Below, one piece after another: positions 12,291 through 20,858 of a stretch of DNA of 37,569 nt; the stretch's first letter is position 1, and the number at the start of each line of letters is the position of its first letter. The notes under the pieces are model-generated. The model made no database searches. It saw only the letters and a list, made by a program, of their open reading frames with translations, and was not told the DNA's origin. The stretch is taken from assembly GCA_902762955.1 (NCBI GenBank), contig CACWQH010000028.1, forward strand, positions 1-37,569. The letters run 5' to 3'. This DNA comes from an uncultured Lachnospiraceae bacterium (GTDB lineage: Bacteria; Bacillota; Clostridia; Lachnospirales; Lachnospiraceae). Position numbers and translations under genes: made by a program.

Positions 12291-12734
12291 ATGGATATTA
12301 ACCGTATAAACCAGCTGCAGCAGCTTACACAGGCTGAAGCTCCGAAAAACAATGAAAAAACCAATGATGAATTCCGCTTTACTCTCGTTAAAAATATTGA
12401 GGATAATGAGCTGCAGGAAAAGCTTTCTTCACTCATGAAGGATATAGAAGAACAGGGTGCGAGAATTGCAAAGCATATGGATATAAAGGATATGAAAAAA
12501 TACCGCACCACTATCAAAGAATTTATGAATGAGATTGTTTCAAGATCTCATGAGTTTTCAAGAGAGAATTTCCTCGACAGACGAGGCAGACACAGGGTAT
12601 ACGGTATAGTCAGACAGGTGGATAAAAACCTTGATGAGCTCGCAGAGGAACTCTTAAAGGATGAAAAGGATAATCTTGCCATACTTGGTAAGATTGATGA
12701 TATAAGGGGATTATTGCTGGATATTTCAACTTGA
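12291..12734 (+). CDS. yaaR: YaaR family protein (DUF327)
   Basis: A 147-residue, highly charged and mostly helical cytoplasmic protein. [33 protein letters not shown] and [14 protein letters not shown] match the DUF327 family, whose Bacillus member yaaR lies in the same place between tmk and holB. Its molecular function is not established. AAGGAGAG lies a few bases before ATG 12291. The short first gene of the Bacillus cluster, yaaQ, is absent here. Confidence 0.85.
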   Translation: MDINRINQLQQLTQAEAPKNNEKTNDEFRFTLVKNIEDNELQEKLSSLMKDIEEQGARIAKHMDIKDMKKYRTTIKEFMNEIVSRSHEFSRENFLDRRGRHRVYGIVRQVDKNLDELAEELLKDEKDNLAILGKIDDIRGLLLDIST

Positions 12735-12795
12735 TAAGAAGTATAAATTTGAGTATAATCGTAGTTGGGATTACAAAAGTCGGGAGGTGTGACTT

Positions 12796-13779
12796 ATGAA
12801 TTTTAGAGATTTAGTAGGTCATGAGGACATAATTAAACATTTTAAAAGCAGCATAGAGATGGACAAGGTTTCTCACGCTTATGTTATAAGCGGTGAAGTC
12901 GGAAGTGGTAAGAAAGCACTTGCAAAGGCTTTTTCCAAGACCCTTCAGTGTGAGGAGGGCAAGGTTGATCCTTGTGAGAAATGTCAGTCCTGTAAGCAGG
13001 CTGAGTCCGGAAATCACCCTGACATAATATTTGTTACACATGAAAAGTCGGTTATATCAGTTAATGATATCAGACAGCAGGTTATAAATACCATAGATAT
13101 TAAACCATATAAGAGCAGATATAAGATATATATAATTGAAGAATCAGAGCTTATGACGGTTGAGGCTCAAAATGCACTTTTAAAGACTATTGAGGAGCCG
13201 CCTGAGTATGGTGTATTGATCCTTCTTACATCAAATATCGAAAAGCTTCTGCCTACGGTTATATCCCGTTCAATCGTTTTAAATATCAAGCCGGTAAGAG
13301 AAAGGGATATACTTGATTACCTTACAAAAGAAATGGGACTCACTTTGGATAAGGCATATTTTTGTCTGGATTTTGCACAGGGTAATCTCGGTAAGGCAAT
13401 TAAGCTTGCAGGAAATGATGAGTATGTACATATAGTTGAGTCTGTTGTAAATGTGCTTACACATATTCCTGATATGGATGTTGAGGACCTCGCTAAATCT
13501 GTATCTGATATAGAGAGATTTAAGCTTTCCATGGATGACTATATGGATCTTATGATGATGTGGTACAGAGATGTACTTATGCTTAAGGTTACCGGAAATA
13601 TTGATAAGCTTTTATTTAAGGATCAGTATTCTACTCTTAAGAAGCAGGCAGGAGTATTATCCTACAGTTCAATAGATGATAAAATAAATGCGATAGAAAC
13701 AGCAAAGACAAGAATAGATGTAAATGCAAATTTTGATGTAACGATGGAGCTTTTATTGCTTACATTGAAAGAAAAGTAA
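12796..13779 (+). CDS. holB: DNA polymerase III delta' subunit
   Basis: A 327-residue clamp-loader subunit. It has a AAA+ fold with the P-loop-like GEVGSGKKALA (33-43), a zinc module with Cys52, Cys60, Cys63 and Cys66 (PCEKCQSC), and NALLKTIEEPPEYGVLILLTS-type sensor segment (about 128-148), typical of delta'/tau proteins. The P-loop has Lys-Lys-Ala in place of Lys-Ser/Thr, so it probably does not hydrolyse ATP, as for other delta' subunits. The GGGAGGTG site before ATG 12796 is strong. Operon partner of tmk and ricT. Confidence 0.92.
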   Translation: MNFRDLVGHEDIIKHFKSSIEMDKVSHAYVISGEVGSGKKALAKAFSKTLQCEEGKVDPCEKCQSCKQAESGNHPDIIFVTHEKSVISVNDIRQQVINTIDIKPYKSRYKIYIIEESELMTVEAQNALLKTIEEPPEYGVLILLTSNIEKLLPTVISRSIVLNIKPVRERDILDYLTKEMGLTLDKAYFCLDFAQGNLGKAIKLAGNDEYVHIVESVVNVLTHIPDMDVEDLAKSVSDIERFKLSMDDYMDLMMMWYRDVLMLKVTGNIDKLLFKDQYSTLKKQAGVLSYSSIDDKINAIETAKTRIDVNANFDVTMELLLLTLKEK

Positions 13780-13794
13780 AGTAGGAGAGCTAAA

Positions 13795-14703
13795 ATGAAA
13801 GACGTAATAGGCGTTCGCTTTAGAGCAAACGGCAAGATATATTTTTTTGACCCGCTTGATTTTCAGATTGAGGTTGGTCAGTTTGTAATTGTTGAAACCG
13901 CAAGAGGTGTGGAGTACGGCAAGGTTGTACTCGGAAGAAGACAGATAGATGAAGGAAAGATGTCATCACAGCTTAAGCCTATTATCCGTATAGCCAATGA
14001 AAAGGATGCCAAGCAGCATGAGGATAATAAGGAAAAGAGTAAAAAGGCGTATGATATCTGCCTTGAAAAGATAAAAAAGCATGGACTTGTAATGAAGCTT
14101 ATAGATGCAGAGTATACCTTTGATAACAATAAGGTATTGTTTTATTTTACTGCTGACGGAAGAGTGGATTTCAGAGACCTCGTAAAGGATTTGGCAGCGG
14201 TATTTAAGACAAGAATCGAGCTCCGACAGATAGGTGTAAGAGATGAGACTAAGATAGTCGGAGGTATCGGAATCTGTGGCAGAGAGCTGTGCTGTCACAA
14301 GCATTTATCCGAATTTGTCCCTGTTTCAATTAAGATGGCAAAGGAGCAGAATCTTTCTCTTAATCCGACTAAGATTTCCGGAGTTTGCGGAAGACTTATG
14401 TGCTGTCTTAATCATGAGCAGGATACCTATGTTTATCTCAATGAAAGAATGCCAAATGTGGGCGATATAGTTAAGACCAAGGATGGCAAAAAGGGTGAGG
14501 TACACTCTGTAAATGTATTGAGACAAAAGGTTAAGCTTATCGTTACTCTTGAGGATGACAGCAAGGAAATTGAAGAGTACAGTGTAGATGACTTAAGATT
14601 TAAGCCTAGAAAGAGAAAGAGCGACAATCAGGTAAATGATGCGGAGCTTAAGGCTTTGGAGGCACTTGAGTCCAAGGATGTAGGTTCCAAATTAAATGAC
14701 TGA
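13795..14703 (+). CDS. ricT: RicT/YaaT, PSP1-domain protein
   Basis: A 302-residue PSP1-family protein. In Bacillus subtilis RicT (YaaT) works with RicA and RicF in an Fe-S-containing complex that helps RNase Y process mRNA and affects sporulation. The Cys pairs that ligate clusters are present: Cys161, Cys166-Cys167 (GICGRELCC) and Cys198, Cys203-Cys204 (GVCGRLMCC). QIGVRDETKIVGGIG precedes them. The C-terminal tail is charged. It follows holB by 15 bases with GTAGGAGAG before the ATG. Neither ricA nor ricF is in the window. Confidence 0.92.
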   Translation: MKDVIGVRFRANGKIYFFDPLDFQIEVGQFVIVETARGVEYGKVVLGRRQIDEGKMSSQLKPIIRIANEKDAKQHEDNKEKSKKAYDICLEKIKKHGLVMKLIDAEYTFDNNKVLFYFTADGRVDFRDLVKDLAAVFKTRIELRQIGVRDETKIVGGIGICGRELCCHKHLSEFVPVSIKMAKEQNLSLNPTKISGVCGRLMCCLNHEQDTYVYLNERMPNVGDIVKTKDGKKGEVHSVNVLRQKVKLIVTLEDDSKEIEEYSVDDLRFKPRKRKSDNQVNDAELKALEALESKDVGSKLND

Positions 14704-14802
14704 TACTCTTTGATGAAACAGGTTGTTTAAGGATATCAGATATCTTCGGATATGAAAACAGTAATTGCTGATTTTAAAAATAGTGAGATAAACGGATAAT
14801 AT

Positions 14803-15543
14803 ATGGATGTTATAATTAAGGATAATGAAAGATTAGATGACCTTCAATGTAAGGGTTATTATATAATTCAGAATCCCGATATGTTTTGCTTTGGCATGGA
14901 TGCAGTTTTGCTTGCGGATTTTGTAACAGGCAGGAAAAATGCAAGGGCTATGGATCTGGGAACGGGAACAGGTGTTATTCCCATTCTTATGGAGGCAAGA
15001 GACAAGGCGGCACATTTTACGGGACTTGAAATTCAAAACGAAAGCGCCGATATGGCGCTTCGTTCAGTTATGTACAATAATCTGACGGATAAGATTGATA
15101 TAGTCTGCGGAGATATCAAGGAGACGGATAAGCTGTTTGAAAGAGACAGCTTTGATATAGTAACATCAAATCCGCCTTATATAAGCGGCGACAAGGGACT
15201 TTTAAATGCTATGGAACCCAAAAATATAGCAAGGCATGAGATTCTTCTTTCCCTTGAGGATGTGATAAAGGCGGCTGCATATCTCCTTAAGGTGGGCGGT
15301 ACATTTGCCATGGTTCACAAGCCTTTCAGACTTGCAGAAATCATAAGGCTGTTATCAGAGTATCATTTGGAGCCTAAGCGTATCCGGATGGTACAGCCCT
15401 ATGTGGACAAGGAGCCAAATATGGTTTTGATAGAGTCAGCTAAGGGTGGCAAGCCTATGGTCAAGGTTGAGCCGGCTCTTGTGGTTTATAATAAGGACGG
15501 AAGCTACACGGAAGAACTTTTAAGGTGTTATAATATGCTGTGA
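14803..15543 (+). CDS. trmN6: tRNA1(Val) (adenine(37)-N6)-methyltransferase-like protein
   Basis: A 246-residue class I SAM-dependent methyltransferase. The SAM-binding loop is DLGTGTGVIP (51-60), an acidic residue ends the next strand (GLEIQ), and the catalytic NPPY (123-126) identifies an amino-methyltransferase acting on adenine, cytosine or glutamine. The FGMDAVLLADF start is typical of the TrmN6/YabB family. In Bacillus, yabB lies at the same place between yaaT and yabC. The 99-base gap before it has only a weak ribosome site. Confidence 0.87.
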   Translation: MDVIIKDNERLDDLQCKGYYIIQNPDMFCFGMDAVLLADFVTGRKNARAMDLGTGTGVIPILMEARDKAAHFTGLEIQNESADMALRSVMYNNLTDKIDIVCGDIKETDKLFERDSFDIVTSNPPYISGDKGLLNAMEPKNIARHEILLSLEDVIKAAAYLLKVGGTFAMVHKPFRLAEIIRLLSEYHLEPKRIRMVQPYVDKEPNMVLIESAKGGKPMVKVEPALVVYNKDGSYTEELLRCYNML

Positions 15544-15568
15544 GTATTTGTTTTAAAATGGAGATAAT

Positions 15569-16411
15569 ATGGCAGGAAAATTATATCTGGTTGCAACGCC
15601 TATAGGCAATCTGGAGGATATGACCTATCGTGCGGTCAGAGTTTTAAAGGAAGTAAACTTAATAGCGGCGGAGGATACGCGAAACAGCATCAAGCTTTTA
15701 AATCATTTTGACATAAAGACGCCCATGACCAGCTATCACGAGCACAATAAATATGAGAAGGCGGACGAGTTGGTTTCGATATTGCTTGAGGGCAGGGATA
15801 TCGCTGAGATAACGGATGCGGGTACTCCGGGAATCTCCGATCCGGGCGAGGAACTTGTAAAAAAATGCTACGAGGCGGGGATAGAGATTGTTCCGATACC
15901 CGGAGCATGTGCGGCGGTAAATGCGCTTATAGCTTCAGGCCAGCCGACACGGAGATTTGCATTTGAAGCATTTTTATCGAGTGACAAAAAGGAACGGAAA
16001 GAAGTCCTTGAGTCTTTGAAAACAGAGACCAGGACACTTATCATATATGAGGCCCCGCACAGGCTCACTAAGACCTTGAAGGAGCTGGTGGAGGTTTTGG
16101 GCGAAAGAGATGCGACCATATGCAGGGAGCTTACTAAAAAGCACGAAACATTTTTTAAAACCACCCTTGATAAGGCGTTGGAATACTACTTGGAAAATGA
16201 ACCAAAAGGTGAATGTATCATAGTTATAAAAGGTATATCCAAGGATACTCTTGTCAGGGAAGAGTTAGAAAAGTGGGAAGATATCTCCATACCGGAGCAT
16301 ATTAAAATGTACATGGATCGGGGCATGGATAAAAAGGAGGCTGCAAAGCTTGTCGCAAAGGACAGGGGAGTTTCCAAGAGAGATATCTATGAGTATACTA
16401 TTAATCTGTAG
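15569..16411 (+). CDS. rsmI: 16S rRNA (cytidine1402-2'-O)-methyltransferase
   Basis: A 280-residue SAM-dependent tetrapyrrole-methylase-fold enzyme that methylates C1402 in 16S rRNA near the P site. Motifs are ATPIGNLEDMT (9-19), AAEDTR (33-38), ITDAGTPGISDPGEELV (81-97), and EAPHRLTKTL. Length is normal. TGGAGA precedes ATG 15569 at good spacing. It closes the Firmicute core cluster. Confidence 0.96.
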   Translation: MAGKLYLVATPIGNLEDMTYRAVRVLKEVNLIAAEDTRNSIKLLNHFDIKTPMTSYHEHNKYEKADELVSILLEGRDIAEITDAGTPGISDPGEELVKKCYEAGIEIVPIPGACAAVNALIASGQPTRRFAFEAFLSSDKKERKEVLESLKTETRTLIIYEAPHRLTKTLKELVEVLGERDATICRELTKKHETFFKTTLDKALEYYLENEPKGECIIVIKGISKDTLVREELEKWEDISIPEHIKMYMDRGMDKKEAAKLVAKDRGVSKRDIYEYTINL

Positions 16412-16431
16412 ATTATGGGAAAGGGAAAAAG

Positions 16432-17814
16432 ATGAAATTTAGTGAAGAATTAAATCGTTATATAGAAATTATAGGATGCTCGGCAAGTGATCTGGCCAAG
16501 GAGGCAGGTGTGTCACCGGCAGCGATAAGCAGATATCAAAGCGGCAAGAGGGAACCGGAGCTTGGAAGTGAATATATAGACAAAATTGCAGATGCTTTAA
16601 TGAGCCTTGCAAAGAAAAACGGAATTTCAATACAAAGAACGGAGATTTTTAATAATTTTGAAGAGGGTATAATATCCGAGAAAAATAAATACGATTTTGA
16701 GGATTTCATAGCCAACTTTAATCTGCTCCAGTCGAGCCTCAATATGTCCAATGTAAGTATGGGCAAGGCTCTCGGATATGATGCGTCATACATTTCCAGG
16801 ATAAAAAAGGCGGAAAGAAAGCCGCTTGACATAGATGATTTTGTGGAGCGGATTACTGATTATGTCGTGACAAATTATAATACCTCCGATAAGAGAAACA
16901 CGATTGCCGGAATATTTGAATGTAAGGTCGAGGAGCTTGCTCCGGAGGAACGTTACAGAGCAAAGCTTAAAAGCTGGCTGCTTGAAAGACATACGGATTA
17001 CAATAAGATTATCCGTGATTTCCTTGGCAAGCTTAATGATTTTTCTATAGATGATTACTTAGGCGAGGATTTGAGTAAGATAAAGATTCCGACCACGCCT
17101 ATTATTTTAAGAAACGGAAAAAACTATTATGGTGTGGAAGGAAGAAAGGCATCCGAAAAGGATTTTATCAAGATTACGCTTTTGTCAAAATCAGATGAGC
17201 CGATATTTTTCTACAATGACCTGCCTATGACCAAGGCGGCAGAGGATGAGGAATTTAAAAACGGATATATAGTTGCCATGTCGATGCTCCTTAAAAAAGG
17301 TCTTCATCTAAATATGGTTCACAATATAGACCGCCCGATGGAGGAAATGATTCTCGGTATGGAAAGCTGGTTTCCAATGTATATGAGCGGAGCCATATCG
17401 CCTTATTATTTTTCTAAAAAACCATCGGATATGTTTTGCACCTCACATATGACGTCAGGCTCGGTAGCGCTTTCCGGTGAGTGCATAAGCTCCAATCAGG
17501 AGCGTGGAAAATTCTATCTCACGACCAAGAAAGAGGAGCTTCCGTACTATAAAGCAAAATCAAAATACATGTTAAAAAAGGCTAAGCCTCTTATGGTTAT
17601 ATACACTGTTGAAAAGGAAGAGGAGTTTCAGGAGTTTTTAAAGAAAGAGGATAAGGGCGATCTGAAAGAGGTTTCAAACGAACACTTTAAAAATATGGAC
17701 TTCATAATATGCAGAAAATGGGTTGCAATCAATAAGCTTTTGTCACCGAAGATACATTTTGTAATATACAATGAAAAGCTCAGAAATGCGATCAGGACGT
17801 ATCTGCTGGGGTAA
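16432..17814 (+). CDS. Tandem-HTH (XRE-type) regulator with a large uncharacterised C-terminal domain
   Basis: A 460-residue protein. Residues 8-60 form an XRE helix-turn-helix (SASDLAKEAGVSPAAISRYQ followed by SGKREP). Residues 85-140 form a second copy (SMGKALGYDASYISRIKKAE followed by RKPLDI), each with the same S-x-I-S-R recognition pattern. The remainder (about 200-460) has no domain I can name; it contains NMVHNIDRPMEEMILGMESW and MYMSGAISPYYFSKKPSD, a pattern I associate with other Lachnospiraceae regulators. No membrane helix. It follows rsmI by 20 bases, so it is probably in that operon, and a perfect hairpin follows. Ligand and targets are unknown. Confidence 0.75.
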   Translation: MKFSEELNRYIEIIGCSASDLAKEAGVSPAAISRYQSGKREPELGSEYIDKIADALMSLAKKNGISIQRTEIFNNFEEGIISEKNKYDFEDFIANFNLLQSSLNMSNVSMGKALGYDASYISRIKKAERKPLDIDDFVERITDYVVTNYNTSDKRNTIAGIFECKVEELAPEERYRAKLKSWLLERHTDYNKIIRDFLGKLNDFSIDDYLGEDLSKIKIPTTPIILRNGKNYYGVEGRKASEKDFIKITLLSKSDEPIFFYNDLPMTKAAEDEEFKNGYIVAMSMLLKKGLHLNMVHNIDRPMEEMILGMESWFPMYMSGAISPYYFSKKPSDMFCTSHMTSGSVALSGECISSNQERGKFYLTTKKEELPYYKAKSKYMLKKAKPLMVIYTVEKEEEFQEFLKKEDKGDLKEVSNEHFKNMDFIICRKWVAINKLLSPKIHFVIYNEKLRNAIRTYLLG

Positions 17815-17825
17815 ATATGATTTTT

Positions 17826-17866
17826 AATTACCGCATTTGGCAATGCCAAATGCGGTAATTCTATTT
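17826..17866 (+). terminator. Long perfect hairpin ending the rsmI-regulator unit
   Basis: AATTACCGCATTTGGCA (17826-17842) and TGCCAAATGCGGTAATT (17844-17860) are exact reverse complements around one base. Only a short, interrupted T-run (CTATTT) follows, so it is a likely but not textbook intrinsic terminator. It touches the next promoter. A symmetric protein-binding site is an alternative. Confidence 0.6.
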
Positions 17867-17892
17867 ACAAGGCAAGGAATTTATACGATAAT
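17864..17892 (+). promoter_or_regulatory. Promoter of the surface protein gene
   Basis: TTTACA (17864-17869) and GATAAT (17887-17892) with a 17-base spacer. Transcription would begin near 17899, giving a leader of about 120 bases that includes the two hairpins at 17916-17961. Confidence 0.55.
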
Positions 17893-17915
17893 ACTTTTGA
17901 CATATTGAGAAACTA

Positions 17916-17961
17916 GGCACCAAACGTGCCACTCCACTGATTAACAATTTTTCGGTGGGGT
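17916..17961 (+). promoter_or_regulatory. Two-hairpin 5' leader of the surface protein gene
   Basis: GGCAC (17916-17920) pairs with GTGCC (17926-17930) over a CAAAC loop. Directly after it, ACTCCACTG (17931-17939) pairs with CGGTGGGGT (17953-17961), nine pairs counting G-U, over a 13-base loop. A T-rich stretch (GATTTTGC, then TTTATCTTTT) follows the second stem, so it could act as an attenuator. It matches no riboswitch class I can recall. Confidence 0.5.
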
Positions 17962-18018
17962 GATTTTGCATTTATCTTTTGGTTTAAAGCTATATTTAAA
18001 AAGAAAGGACAGGATGAT

Positions 18019-20097
18019 ATGAGAGAAAAAATGATGAAGAAGACAGAAAAAGCTCTAGCTATAGTTCTTGCCTTTGCAATGATTATAGGTATTGTCTTGC
18101 TGAATCCATCTTTAGATGGTTTGGCAGCAGGAGAATATAAAATTGAGCTGAGTGGAAGTACAGGAATAGTAGTAAATGGTACTGGAGATTCAGCAACAGT
18201 TTCTTATCAAAACGGTACTGCAACAATTACAGGTAGTGGTTTAACCGAAAATAATGGAGTTCTTACCTCAGATAGTAGGTTTGGAATAAACCTTACTCCC
18301 GTTGACGGATATGAAGGTTCTATTATGGTTTATGGACAAACTGCTAATGATTTGTCAGGAGTAGCTGCATCGGATGGTCCGGTTGTAGTAGAGATTTCAT
18401 TTACACAACAAGGCGGTAATAATCCGGGTCCGGGCACGAGAACATATACAGCAAACTTTAATGGAGCATCATATACCGTTGGAGATGCAACAGTTACAGC
18501 AACTGTGGCAGGTGTTACAGATTATAGTAATGTTACATTGGAAGAAGATACAACTATTACATTTACAAATTTTGATCCTGCAACAATGAAGGTTGTTGTT
18601 GGAGTAAGCGGAGAAGATTGGACAACGGAGCTTACTGTTGATAATGAAGGAAAAACAAGTCTTGCAAGAAGAAGGGCAAATCCTGATGGAACTCTTGGAG
18701 GAATTCCTGATGGAACCTTAAGCATTAGTGTTGAAGGTTCAGGCAATAATGCTGTAGCAGGAATTGATCTTGATTTTGATGTTAAATTTGCAGGTTCAAA
18801 TATTGTTCTTACAATGGAGGAAAAAGAAATAGTAGGAGAATCCGATGAATTTGATTTGGATGAGTATACATTTACAGGTACTGTAAATGTTCCGGCAACA
18901 AATGATCCTAATTTGAAAAATTTGATGGTATTTCGGCCACGTTATGGAGATTACCCATTGAAAGAGGTAACGATAAATGGCATAACATATAAGGCTGATA
19001 GTGAGAGTGTTCACGTTGATGGGGATACCTGGTATGTTGAAGTTCCGGGAGATAGAGCATATACTATAAATGGTGTTGCTGATGTGGATGCAGTAGTTCC
19101 AAGAACCATTATCTGGGCAAATCCGGATTATGTTCCGACGGATGCTGAAGATGCTGAATGGGTATCACAGTTTACGGTTAAAAACGGAAAAGCAAAGGTT
19201 ATAGCTGTTTATGATGAAAACGGAAACAAGCTTAATCCGAAAGATTACATAGGTGAGAATTCAGATGATTATGGATTAACTAAAGGTTTTGGATGGGTTC
19301 AGGTTTATGCCGGATATAAAGTTGTTTTTGAGTTTTGTCCTGATTATGGATATCAGTTGACCAGTATTACATTAAATGAACAGCCTATGGCTGCATCAGG
19401 TACCATGAATCAATATACGGTTGAAGTACCTAATGCGAATTTACACTTTGCAGCAACATTTACCAAGACGGAAGATATAGTTAAGGCAAACAGTAAAAAC
19501 GTTGACAGCGGTTCTATCTACTTGGGAAGTGCATTACCTGGTGGTTCTGCACAGCTTACAGTTAACGATGTGGAATTACCGGCAGATAAGGTTGCGGGCT
19601 TTGAAAGAGCAGCCGGAGATTATACTATTGCTAATTATCTGGATATAGACCTTTACAATGTATATTATAAAGGTAAAAATGATGCCAATGATGTATGGAG
19701 CAACAAGATTGATGAGCTTGATAAGGAAGCTACAATAAAAATCAAGCTAGCTGAAGGAGTGAATGTTGAAGATATAGTAATCATTCATAATATTCATGAT
19801 GGTGAAACCTTTGAGGTAATTCAGATTGATTCTTATGATCCGGATACAAGAATAGTAACCTTTAAGACTAAGAGCTTTTCTAACTATGCAATAGCTACGA
19901 AGACTAAGGCTACAGATACAACTACAACTCCTGCAACGGTTACTACTACACCTGCAGCGACCACAACTACAACAACTACAAATAATACTTCACCAAAGAC
20001 CGGTGATGATATGATGATGTTTGTTGTGCTTCTTGCAATGTCAGTTATGGGACTTGGAATTATGACAAAGTCAGAATTAAAGAAAAAATTTAAGTAA
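18019..20097 (+). CDS. Sortase-anchored cell-surface protein (SPKTG signal)
   Basis: A 692-residue wall protein. The N-terminus is a signal peptide (Lys-rich start, hydrophobic about 12-28, likely cleavage after GLAA). The body has beta-rich, Gly/Thr/Asp-rich repeats without Cys-rich folds; the section from about residue 395 to 500 (VYAGYKVVFEFCPDYGYQLT) recalls InlB-like or Listeria-Bacteroides repeat segments. A Thr/Ala/Pro linker (about 625-655) leads to SPKTG (658-662), a membrane helix and a KKKFK end. SPKTG is the (S/P)PxTG type recognised by some clostridial sortases. No sortase gene lies in the window. AAAGGA stands nine bases before ATG 18019; ATG 18031 is an alternative. A strong terminator follows, so it is a single-gene unit. 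Confidence 0.85.
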   Translation: MREKMMKKTEKALAIVLAFAMIIGIVLLNPSLDGLAAGEYKIELSGSTGIVVNGTGDSATVSYQNGTATITGSGLTENNGVLTSDSRFGINLTPVDGYEGSIMVYGQTANDLSGVAASDGPVVVEISFTQQGGNNPGPGTRTYTANFNGASYTVGDATVTATVAGVTDYSNVTLEEDTTITFTNFDPATMKVVVGVSGEDWTTELTVDNEGKTSLARRRANPDGTLGGIPDGTLSISVEGSGNNAVAGIDLDFDVKFAGSNIVLTMEEKEIVGESDEFDLDEYTFTGTVNVPATNDPNLKNLMVFRPRYGDYPLKEVTINGITYKADSESVHVDGDTWYVEVPGDRAYTINGVADVDAVVPRTIIWANPDYVPTDAEDAEWVSQFTVKNGKAKVIAVYDENGNKLNPKDYIGENSDDYGLTKGFGWVQVYAGYKVVFEFCPDYGYQLTSITLNEQPMAASGTMNQYTVEVPNANLHFAATFTKTEDIVKANSKNVDSGSIYLGSALPGGSAQLTVNDVELPADKVAGFERAAGDYTIANYLDIDLYNVYYKGKNDANDVWSNKIDELDKEATIKIKLAEGVNVEDIVIIHNIHDGETFEVIQIDSYDPDTRIVTFKTKSFSNYAIATKTKATDTTTTPATVTTTPAATTTTTTTNNTSPKTGDDMMMFVVLLAMSVMGLGIMTKSELKKKFK

Positions 20098-20111
20098 TAT
20101 ATGATGATATG

Positions 20112-20170
20112 AAAAAAATGTGCAAAGCATGGCATTGAGTAAAAAGTGTCATGCTTGCACATTTTTTTTA
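20112..20170 (+). terminator. Intrinsic terminator of the surface protein gene
   Basis: A long stem pairs AAAAAAATGTGCAAAGCAT and following bases (from 20112) with TGTCATGCTTGCACATTTTTTT (20147-20168 region, with one bulge and one G-U). A run of eight T follows. The A-rich 5' side and T-rich 3' side allow function in both directions. Confidence 0.85.
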
Positions 20171-20255
20171 ATCTATTTTTAATCTGTTTTTGGTTGTATT
20201 TGTTGGAATTGAATGGTAGAATATTACTTGATTATATAAGCATGAGGTATTTTCT

Positions 20256-20429
20256 ATGACAAAAAAATTGTTAGAAAAACTGCTTAGATCAGGAGAAAGT
20301 TATACTATTGAGTATAAAAAGTGCATTAATAAATTAAGTGAGAGTGTATATGAGACGGTTTGTTCTTTTTCCAATAGATATGGAGGATATATCTTATTGG
20401 GAGTAATAAGAACCGCAAATATCGCTTGA
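20256..20429 (+). pseudogene. Fragment of an AlbA_2/Schlafen-type ATP-binding protein gene
   Basis: A 57-codon frame from ATG 20256 to TGA 20427. Its product resembles only the start of AlbA_2 (Schlafen AAA_4) proteins: ESYTIEYKKCINKLSESVYE and then FSNRYGGYILLGV, the GG-containing strand that normally leads into a full domain of 100 residues or more. It stops directly after this motif with RTANIA. No continuation is seen in any frame before the next gene at 20471. I read it as the remnant of a deleted gene. The intact family is found in regulators and defence-related proteins. The remaining part of this 373-base gap holds a terminator and AT-rich sequence. Confidence 0.65.
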
Positions 20430-20470
20430 AGTAATTTTAATTATATTTTTTATATGAGGAGGATTTAATA

Positions 20471-20788
20471 ATGAATGCGAGAACAGCAGGTATAGTTAGT
20501 TATATTACATGGGTAGGATGGATTATAGCACTTATTATGGGTGACCAGGATGATGAATTTGTTAAGCATCATCTCAATCAGGCATTAATACTTAATATTT
20601 GTGCTACCGTTTGTAGTGCGATAAGTGGTATATTTGCCCTGATTCCGATTATAAGAGTTTTGGGCGCTATAGTATTTGGCCTTATCGGTTTGGTTATTTT
20701 TATTATGGCAATTGCAGGTATTATCTCAGCAGCCAACAACAGCACAAATCCTTTGCCGGTTGTAGGTGAGATTAAGCTTATGAAGTAG
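20471..20788 (+). CDS. Small DUF4870-like membrane protein
   Basis: A 105-residue protein with three hydrophobic segments (about 8-24, 39-62 and 65-88). The VKHHLNQALILNI motif between the first two resembles the K-x-H-x-N/Q-A-L pattern of DUF4870 and related small membrane proteins of unknown role. AGGAGG lies eight bases before ATG 20471, so it is well translated. No membership of an operon is evident: the upstream gene is a remnant and the next gene is 70 bases away. Confidence 0.7.
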   Translation: MNARTAGIVSYITWVGWIIALIMGDQDDEFVKHHLNQALILNICATVCSAISGIFALIPIIRVLGAIVFGLIGLVIFIMAIAGIISAANNSTNPLPVVGEIKLMK

Positions 20789-20858
20789 TCATTTAATTTC
20801 TTGTGAATTTTTGATTTAAGATTTTATTGTATTGTGAATTGCGTTTTAAGGAGTGTTT

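Noticed and set aside
17899-17961. c-di-GMP, preQ1 or fluoride riboswitch
   Set aside because: None of the conserved core strings of these classes is visible; the two plain hairpins do not fit their folds.
19884-20162. Minus-strand frame rich in Val
   Set aside because: It is the mirror of the Thr-codon linker of the surface protein and includes its terminator.
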